Assembly (NCBI RefSeq): GCF_020131355.1
Contig: NZ_JAHLEL010000085.1
Location: 124,001 to 188,000, forward strand
Source: Pseudonocardia sp. ICBG1293
GTDB taxonomy: Bacteria; Actinomycetota; Actinomycetes; Mycobacteriales; Pseudonocardiaceae
Length of the DNA: 64,000 nucleotides
Direction of reading: 5' to 3'
Below, piece after piece: positions 59,057 through 64,000 of the stretch. Position 1 is the stretch's first letter, and the number at the start of each line of letters is the position of its first letter. Below the pieces are notes generated by a model. The model saw only the letters and a list, made by a program, of their open reading frames with translations. It ran no database searches and had not been told where the DNA came from. The position numbers and the translations under genes are program-made.

Positions 59057-61372
59057 TCAGACAGCCAGCGGGCGGAAGCGGCGCAACCGCAGGCTGTTGA
59101 GCACCACGCACACCGAGCTGAACGCCATCGCCGCACCCGCGATCATCGGGTTGAGCAGCCCGAACGCGGCCAGCGGGATCGCGGCCGTGTTGTAGGCGAA
59201 CGCCCAGAACAGGTTGCCCCGGATGGTGCCCAGGGTGCGCCGGGACAGCCGGACCGCGTCGGCGGCGGCGCGCAGGTCACCGCGGACCAGCGTGATGTCC
59301 GAGGCCTCGATGGCCACGTCGGTGCCGGTGCCCATGGCCAGACCCAGGTCGGCCCGGGCCAGCGCCGCCGCGTCGTTCACCCCGTCGCCCACCATCGCGA
59401 CGACCCGGCCCTGCTCCTGCAGGCGCTCCACGACGGCGAGCTTCTCCGCGGGCAGCACGTCGGCGACCACGGTGTCCGGGCCGGGCTCGATGCCCACCTC
59501 GCGGGCGACGGTCTCGGCGACGGCCCGGTTGTCCCCGGTGAGCAGCACCGGACGCAGCCCCAGTCTGCGGAACTCCGCGATCGCCTCGGCCGAGGTCGGC
59601 TTCACGGTGTCGGCGACGACGAGCACGGCGCGCGCGGCCCCGTCCCACGCGACGGCGACCGTCGTGCGGCCCCGCGCGGCCTCGTCCGCGGCGACCGCGG
59701 CGAGGTCCTCGGACAGCGGCACCGCCCACTGCTCGAGCAGCCGCGGACGGCCGACGAGCACGGCGTGGCCGTCGACGACGCCCTGTACGCCCAGTCCCTC
59801 GTGGTTGGCGAAGTCCGAGACGGCGGGCAGGTCACCGACCCGCTCGGTCGCCGCTGCGGCGACCGCGGTGGCGACCGGGTGCTCGGAGGCACGCTCGAGC
59901 GCCCCGGCGAGGCGCAGCACGGTCGCCTCGTCGGCGTCGCCCGCGGTGTGCACGCCGGTCAGGGACATGGTCCCGGTGGTGACGGTGCCGGTCTTGTCGA
60001 GCACGACGGTGTCGACCCGCCGCGTTGACTCCAGGATCTCCGGGCCCTTGATCAGGATCCCGGTCTGGGCGCCGCGCCCGGTGCCCACCAGCAGCGCCGT
60101 CGGCGTCGCGAGCCCGAGCGCGCACGGGCAGGCAATGATCAGTACGGCGACGGCCGCGGTGAACGCGGTCGAGGCGAGGGCGCCGGTGAGGATCCAGACC
60201 AGCAGGGTCGCGGCGGCGACCACGGCGACGACGGGGACGAACACCGCGGAGATCCGGTCGGCCAGGCGCTGTACCTCGGCCTTGCCGTTCTGGGCCTCCT
60301 CGACCAGCCGCGCCATCTGCGCGAGCGCAGTGTCCGCGCCGACCCGGGTCGCGCGGACGACGAGCCGCCCGCCGGAGTTGACGCACCCGCCGACCACGGT
60401 GTCGCCCGCGCGGACCTCGACCGGCACCGACTCGCCGGTGAGCATCGAGACGTCGACCGCCGAGCGGCCGTCGACGACCTCCCCGTCGGTGGCGACCTTC
60501 TCCCCGGGGCGCACGACGAACTCCTCGCCCACGGTGAGCTCGTCGACGGCCACGCGCACCTCGGCGCCGTCGCGGCGCACCGTCACGTCCTTCGCGCCCA
60601 TCTGCAGCAGGGCGCGCAGTGCGGCCCCGGCCCGGCGCCGGGACCGGAGCTCGACGTAGCGCCCGGCCAGCACGAACGTGACGACCGCGGCGACGACCTC
60701 GAGATAGATGTTCCCGCTGCCGTCGGTGCGCGAGATAGTCAGCTCGAACGGGTGCACCATGCCGGGCATCCCGGCGGTGCCGAGGAACAGGGCGTAGAGC
60801 GACCAGGCCAGGGCCGCCGTCGTCCCCATCGAGACGAGGGTGTCCATCGTGGCGGCGCCGTGGCGCAGGTTCGTCCAGGCGGCCCGGTGGAAGGGCGCGC
60901 CGGCCCAGCCCCAGACCGGCAGCGCCAGCAGCAACGACACCCACTGCCAGCCGACGAACTGCCACGCGGGCGTCATGGCGAGGACGACGACCGGTACCGA
61001 CAGCACGGCGGCGCCGACCAGTCGGTTCCGCAGGTCGCGCAGGTCACGCTCGGGGTCGGTGTCGGACTCGGCGCTCGGCGGGGTCGCGGTGTAGCCGGCC
61101 GCCTCGACGGTACCGACGAGGGTGTCGAGCCCGATCTCCCCGGGGGCGCTGACCCGCGCCTTCTCGGTGGCGTAGTTGACGGTCGCGGTGACGCCGTCGA
61201 GCTTGTTGAGCTTGCGCTCGATCCGGTTGGCGCAGGATGCGCAGGTCATGCCGCCGACGGCGAGCTCGATCTCGGTGACGGTGCTGCCCGCGCCGCTCTC
61301 GGCGACGGTCGCCGTCGCGGCTGCGCGGGGCAGGGCGGTGACGGGGCCGTGGGCCGGGGACGTGTCGCTCAT
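59057..61372 (-). CDS. copA: Copper-exporting P1B-type ATPase
   Basis: The 771-residue pump has one N-terminal heavy-metal domain with GMTCASCANRIE (about residues 38-50), then membrane helices. It has the transport motif ACPCALGLATP, the phosphorylation site DKTGTVTTG, ASEHPVATAV and the hinge GDGVNDAAALARADLG. The CPC motif and HMA domain fit Cu(I) export. It is the last gene after csoR and copZ on the minus strand. Confidence 0.95.
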   Translation of the reverse strand: MSDTSPAHGPVTALPRAAATATVAESGAGSTVTEIELAVGGMTCASCANRIERKLNKLDGVTATVNYATEKARVSAPGEIGLDTLVGTVEAAGYTATPPSAESDTDPERDLRDLRNRLVGAAVLSVPVVVLAMTPAWQFVGWQWVSLLLALPVWGWAGAPFHRAAWTNLRHGAATMDTLVSMGTTAALAWSLYALFLGTAGMPGMVHPFELTISRTDGSGNIYLEVVAAVVTFVLAGRYVELRSRRRAGAALRALLQMGAKDVTVRRDGAEVRVAVDELTVGEEFVVRPGEKVATDGEVVDGRSAVDVSMLTGESVPVEVRAGDTVVGGCVNSGGRLVVRATRVGADTALAQMARLVEEAQNGKAEVQRLADRISAVFVPVVAVVAAATLLVWILTGALASTAFTAAVAVLIIACPCALGLATPTALLVGTGRGAQTGILIKGPEILESTRRVDTVVLDKTGTVTTGTMSLTGVHTAGDADEATVLRLAGALERASEHPVATAVAAAATERVGDLPAVSDFANHEGLGVQGVVDGHAVLVGRPRLLEQWAVPLSEDLAAVAADEAARGRTTVAVAWDGAARAVLVVADTVKPTSAEAIAEFRRLGLRPVLLTGDNRAVAETVAREVGIEPGPDTVVADVLPAEKLAVVERLQEQGRVVAMVGDGVNDAAALARADLGLAMGTGTDVAIEASDITLVRGDLRAAADAVRLSRRTLGTIRGNLFWAFAYNTAAIPLAAFGLLNPMIAGAAMAFSSVCVVLNSLRLRRFRPLAV

Positions 61373-61445
61373 GGGTCGGTCCTCCGGGGGAGACCCGGCG
61401 CGGGTGGCGGTGACGACCCGCGCCGGGTGGACGGTCGGGACGTGC

Positions 61446-61649
61446 TCAGGCGAGCTGGCAGCCCGCCTCCTGCACGGCGTCGCGGACGGCGTCGGGGGAG
61501 ACCTCGCCGTCGCTGGTGACGGTGACGGCTCCGGACGGCAGGTCGACGGCCACGTCGGTGACCCCGGAGATCTCGCTGATCTCCTCGGTGACCGAGGCGA
61601 CGCAGTGTTGGCAGGTCATGCCGGTGACGGTGTAGCTGGCGGTGCTCAT
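61446..61649 (-). CDS. copZ: Copper chaperone CopZ
   Basis: The 67-residue single heavy-metal-associated domain has GMTCQHCVASV near the start and the usual beta-alpha-beta-beta-alpha-beta length. It carries Cu(I) to CopA. ATG 61649 follows GGAGAG. It lies between csoR and copA. Confidence 0.93.
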   Translation of the reverse strand: MSTASYTVTGMTCQHCVASVTEEISEISGVTDVAVDLPSGAVTVTSDGEVSPDAVRDAVQEAGCQLA

Positions 61650-61701
61650 CGTGCTCTCTCCTGTGCGGGGTTCAGGACCATCGGGTGCAGGGCCATCGGG
61701 T

Positions 61702-61983
61702 TCAGGAACGGACCAGCCGGGCGATCGCCGCGCTGGCCTCCCGGATCTTCTCCTCGGCGACGGGGCCACCCTCGGTGGCGGCGTCGGCGACGCAGTGCTT
61801 CAGGTGCTCGTCGAGCAGCCCCAGCGCGACGGCCTCGAGGGCCTTGTTGACCGCGGCGACCTGGGTCAGCACGTCGATGCAGTACTTGTCCGACTCGATC
61901 ATCTTCGTGATGCCGCGGACCTGGCCCTCGATCCGGCGCATCCGCTTGACGTGCGCGTCCTTGGTGTCGGCGTAGCCGGGCAT
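61702..61983 (-). CDS. csoR: Copper-sensing repressor CsoR
   Basis: The 93-residue all-helical protein has KRMRRIEGQVRGITKMIESDKYCIDVLTQ and LLDEHLKHCV, giving the Cys, His, Cys copper ligands of CsoR. Cu(I) binding releases DNA. ATG 61983 follows GAGGAGG, and a CsoR-type box lies just upstream, so it controls this operon and probably the divergent genes. Confidence 0.95.
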   Translation of the reverse strand: MPGYADTKDAHVKRMRRIEGQVRGITKMIESDKYCIDVLTQVAAVNKALEAVALGLLDEHLKHCVADAATEGGPVAEEKIREASAAIARLVRS

Positions 61984-62013
61984 CGCGTCCTCCTCGGGGG
62001 TCCACCGCCACCA

Positions 62014-62028
62014 TACCCCTAGGGGGTA
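62014..62028. promoter_or_regulatory. CsoR operator TACCCCTAGGGGGTA
   Basis: A GC-palindrome of the TACCCC-x-GGGGTA type known for actinobacterial CsoR, between csoR (start at 61983) and the divergent small membrane protein gene. An additional GGTAT lies at 62031. Confidence 0.75.
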
Positions 62029-62060
62029 ACGGTATCCACCCGGCCGGTAGCGTGGCACCG

Positions 62061-62474
62061 GTGACGGACCGGACCCGGCTGCTCGTGCTCGTGCTGCCGG
62101 TGCTGCTCGGGCTGGTGGGGATGCACGCGCTCGCGGCGCCCCCCGCGTCCTCCGGTGTACACGACGCCCCCGCGGCCGTCGCGCACGCTGCACCGCCGGA
62201 CGGGGCACAGGTCACCGTGCACCCCCGCCCGCACCCCGATCCGCATCCCCGTCCGCACGGCATGCCGCACGACGGGGCGGCGCACCTGCTGCACCTGTGC
62301 CTGGCCGTGCTCGCAGCCGGGATCGTCCTCGCCGCGGCGGCGCTGCTGTCCGGGTTCGCGCCGCTGCCGTCGGCGCGGCGGCCGGCCGGTCCGGGGCGCC
62401 CGCGGACCGCGCCGACGGCCCGCCCACCCCCGGTCCGACGGCGGCTCGCCCGGCTCTGCGTGTCGCGGACGTGA
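62061..62474 (+). CDS. Small His-rich membrane protein (DUF6153-like, tentative)
   Basis: About 137 residues from GTG 62061 (GTG 62052 is also possible). It has an N-terminal hydrophobic segment, then a His/Pro-rich stretch (VHPRPHPDPHPRPHGMPHDG) suited to metal binding, a second membrane segment and an Arg/Pro-rich tail. Its place beside the CsoR operator and before a DUF305 gene suggests a role in extracytoplasmic copper handling. Family name is from memory. Confidence 0.7.
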   Translation: MTDRTRLLVLVLPVLLGLVGMHALAAPPASSGVHDAPAAVAHAAPPDGAQVTVHPRPHPDPHPRPHGMPHDGAAHLLHLCLAVLAAGIVLAAAALLSGFAPLPSARRPAGPGRPRTAPTARPPPVRRRLARLCVSRT

Positions 62475-62539
62475 CCGGCCCCCGGCGCGGGAGAGCGCCG
62501 GAGCCGCCGAGCACACCCACGACACCGGAGTACCGACAC

Positions 62540-63097
62540 ATGACACGCACGACCACGGCGCTCGCCGCCGCGGCCCTGACCGCTGCCCTCGTCCTGACCG
62601 GCTGCGCCGGCGGGGGCCCGTCCACCCCGCCCGCGGTCCCGTCGAGCAGCGCCGACGTCGCCTTCGCCCAGGGCATGATCCCGCACCACGAGCAGGCGGT
62701 GGCGATGGCGCGGCTCGCCGACGGCCGTGCCGGGGCCCGGGTGCGCGACCTCGCCGCCCGGATCGAGGCCGCCCAGGGCCCGGAGATCGGCCGGCTCCAG
62801 GGGTTCCTGGCCGACTGGGGCGCCGCGCCCGCCGCCGACCACCACGGCGGCCACGGCGACATGGCCGGGATGGCCGGGATGATGTCCGACGAGCAGATGG
62901 CCGCTCTGGGGCGCGCGTCCGGCGCCGCGTTCGACCGGTCGTTCCTCCAGATGATGATCGCCCACCACGAGGGGGCGGTGACCATGGCCCGCGCCGAGCT
63001 CGACGCCGGGGCGGACCCGCGGGCGCGGGAGCTGGCGCAGCGGATCGTCGACGCCCAGCAGGCGGAGATCGCGGAGATGCGGACGCTGCTGGGCTGA
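62540..63097 (+). CDS. DUF305 lipoprotein, copper-related
   Basis: The 185-residue protein has a signal peptide and lipobox LTGC (Cys about residue 23). It has two DUF305 helices with GMIPHHEQAVAMA and MMIAHHEGAVTMA, a Met/His-rich loop (HHGGHGDMAGMAGMM) and a ferritin-like helical fold. Such proteins often accompany copper resistance genes and may bind copper outside the cell. It lies 65 bp after the His-rich protein. Confidence 0.9.
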   Translation: MTRTTTALAAAALTAALVLTGCAGGGPSTPPAVPSSSADVAFAQGMIPHHEQAVAMARLADGRAGARVRDLAARIEAAQGPEIGRLQGFLADWGAAPAADHHGGHGDMAGMAGMMSDEQMAALGRASGAAFDRSFLQMMIAHHEGAVTMARAELDAGADPRARELAQRIVDAQQAEIAEMRTLLG

Positions 63098-63116
63098 GCC
63101 GGGGCCGTCCCCGGTC

Positions 63117-63148
63117 GGGGACCGGAGCCGTTCCCGGCTCCGGTCCCC
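63117..63148. terminator. Strong 14-bp stem terminator
   Basis: GGGGACCGGAGCCG, loop TTCC, then the exact complement. It follows the DUF305 stop and faces the convergent exported-protein gene, so it probably ends both transcripts. Confidence 0.75.
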
Positions 63149-63184
63149 TCGGGCCACACGGCGCACGCGGGCGTCCCGGTCGCG

Positions 63185-64000
63185 TCAGCGGAACGAGATG
63201 TGCACGTGGTCCATGTGGTTCGCCGTCTCCCCGCCCCGGTCCTCCTGGGCCTTCCATCCGCTGCCCGTGTCGATGCGCTGCTTCCAGATGATGTAGGAGA
63301 TCCCGAGGTCGTCCCGGTTCTGCTGGGCGTAGGCGGCGAGCCGGTCGCCCGTGGCCGTGTCGACCATGAAGTCCAGGGCCTTGCCGCTGGGGTGGTCGGA
63401 GGCGTTGCCGCGACTGCCGATGCCCAGCACGGAGTCGACGCCGAACAGGCAGCGCAGCGTCTCCCCGGCCGTCGCCACGTTCGCGGCCACGCCCTCCATC
63501 CCCGCGGTGCCCAGGGCACACGTGGGGGAGCCGGTCGGGCCGCCGCCCGAGGGCGCCCCGGAGGCCCCGGCCGAGGACCGCGCGGAGTCGGCGGCGCGGG
63601 CGGCCGCCTCCCGTGCCTCGCGGGCGGCGGCACGGGCGCGCTCGCGCGCCTCGTCGCGGGCCTTCACCGCGGAGCCCACCGCACCGTCCGCGGCGCCGAC
63701 GATCGCGTCGACGTCGACCGGGGGCGGCGGCTCGGCCAGCGACCGGGCCGTGCCCGCGGCCCCGGACGACGCGACGGACGAGGCGGCGGAGACCGCGTCG
63801 GCGAGCGAGGCGTCCGCGGCCGGGGTGCTGAAGGCCTGCAGCGCGAGGTCGTCGACGCGGGGGACCCCGCCGCCGGTCGCGGCGTGCGCGGCGACGAGGC
63901 CACCACCGGCCAGCGCCGAGGTGAGTGCCTGCAGGGTGCGGGCCCGCCCCGCGCGTCGGTGCCTCCCGCCCCGCTGGGGGACGACGTCACGGGTGACGAC
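63185..64000 (-). CDS. Exported protein with ARB_07466-like C-terminal domain, N-terminus beyond window
   Basis: The frame is open to the right edge, with 271 codons visible. The visible N-terminal part includes a hydrophobic, Ala/Gly-rich segment (TSALAGGGLVAAHAA), then a long Ala/Arg-rich helix (DEARERARAAAREAREAAARA). The C-terminal domain of about 115 residues has VDSVLGIGSRGNASDHPSGKALDF and HMDHVHISF, with paired His and Asp residues like peptidase M15/LAS relatives. It is probably an extracytoplasmic cell-wall-associated protein. Enzyme activity is not established for this family. Confidence 0.82.
   Translation of the reverse strand, partial: VVTRDVVPQRGGRHRRAGRARTLQALTSALAGGGLVAAHAATGGGVPRVDDLALQAFSTPAADASLADAVSAASSVASSGAAGTARSLAEPPPPVDVDAIVGAADGAVGSAVKARDEARERARAAAREAREAAARAADSARSSAGASGAPSGGGPTGSPTCALGTAGMEGVAANVATAGETLRCLFGVDSVLGIGSRGNASDHPSGKALDFMVDTATGDRLAAYAQQNRDDLGISYIIWKQRIDTGSGWKAQEDRGGETANHMDHVHISFR

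Noticed and set aside
54574..59100. A 1508-codon open frame across the molybdoenzyme, amidotransferase and exporter genes
   Set aside because: Only the first part (54775 to about 56020) matches a protein family. Beyond the repeat it is a shadow of genes in other frames; long open shadows are normal at this GC content.

Overview
The window is very GC-rich DNA with dense, overlapping operons (many GTGA or ATGA stop/start overlaps) and strong C/G third-position bias. The gene content (an mce operon with yrbE permeases, a WhiB protein, a traSA/FtsK-type translocase, F420-type luciferase-like oxidoreductase, many TetR regulators, CsoR/CopZ/CopA) points to a mycelial actinobacterium. A Pseudonocardiaceae member such as Pseudonocardia is my best guess, by inference from gene content only.

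Layout. (1) 1-2890: the edge of an integrative/conjugative-type element (FtsK/SpoIIIE translocase, small Cys/His protein, WhiB relic), cut by an IS3-family element. (2) 2891-7888: nested insertion sequences. An IS5-family element is split by a 3.9-kb unit bounded by two identical, inverted 121-bp miniature elements with a TAA target duplication. The unit carries an IS630, an IS701 and a second IS5-family element. A third identical miniature element sits in the right end of the outer IS. (3) 7898-23327: an acyl-CoA catabolic region with two acyl-CoA dehydrogenases, an APH-like kinase, two crotonases, two NTF2-like proteins, an SDR, two acyl-CoA ligases, an SCP2 protein, a P450 and three TetR regulators, one with two fused TetR units. 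(4) 22617-26016: an unusual membrane set made of two COX3-like/COX4-like pairs plus two paralogous polytopic proteins, with no COX1 or COX2. (5) 26370-38662: a full mce lipid-import operon (yrbEA-B, mceA-F, four Mce-associated proteins, the ATPase). mceB carries an in-frame amber codon. (6) 38779-42663: a FecBCD/BtuFCD-type importer. (7) 42686-45884: ethanolamine ammonia-lyase eutBC with a permease that lacks an internal block. (8) 46094-49652: a MacAB-type exporter whose adaptor gene is frameshifted. (9) 49937-56905: MarR/FAD monooxygenase, LLM oxidoreductase, TetR, and a PaoABC-like molybdenum aldehyde oxidoreductase whose large subunit is frameshifted by a 7-bp tandem repeat. (10) 56877-58834: a glutamine amidotransferase and a FUSC-like membrane protein. 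(11) 59057-63097: a copper cluster (copA, copZ, csoR, DUF6153-like, DUF305). (12) 63185-64000: an exported protein with an ARB_07466-like C-terminus, cut by the window end.

How the genes work together. The central 30 kb reads as uptake and activation of a hydrophobic substrate: Mce import, FadD ligation, P450/SCP2 handling, then FadE/Ech/SDR beta-oxidation steps under several TetR repressors with visible palindromic operators. The COX3/COX4-like membrane set sits between the catabolic genes and the importer, and its role is not established. Five otherwise recognisable genes outside the IS zone or at its edge carry distinct lesions (amber codon, in-frame deletion, 1-bp shift, 7-bp repeat expansion, IS truncation). 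Either accessory functions are decaying here or some calls reflect sequence errors; reads would tell.
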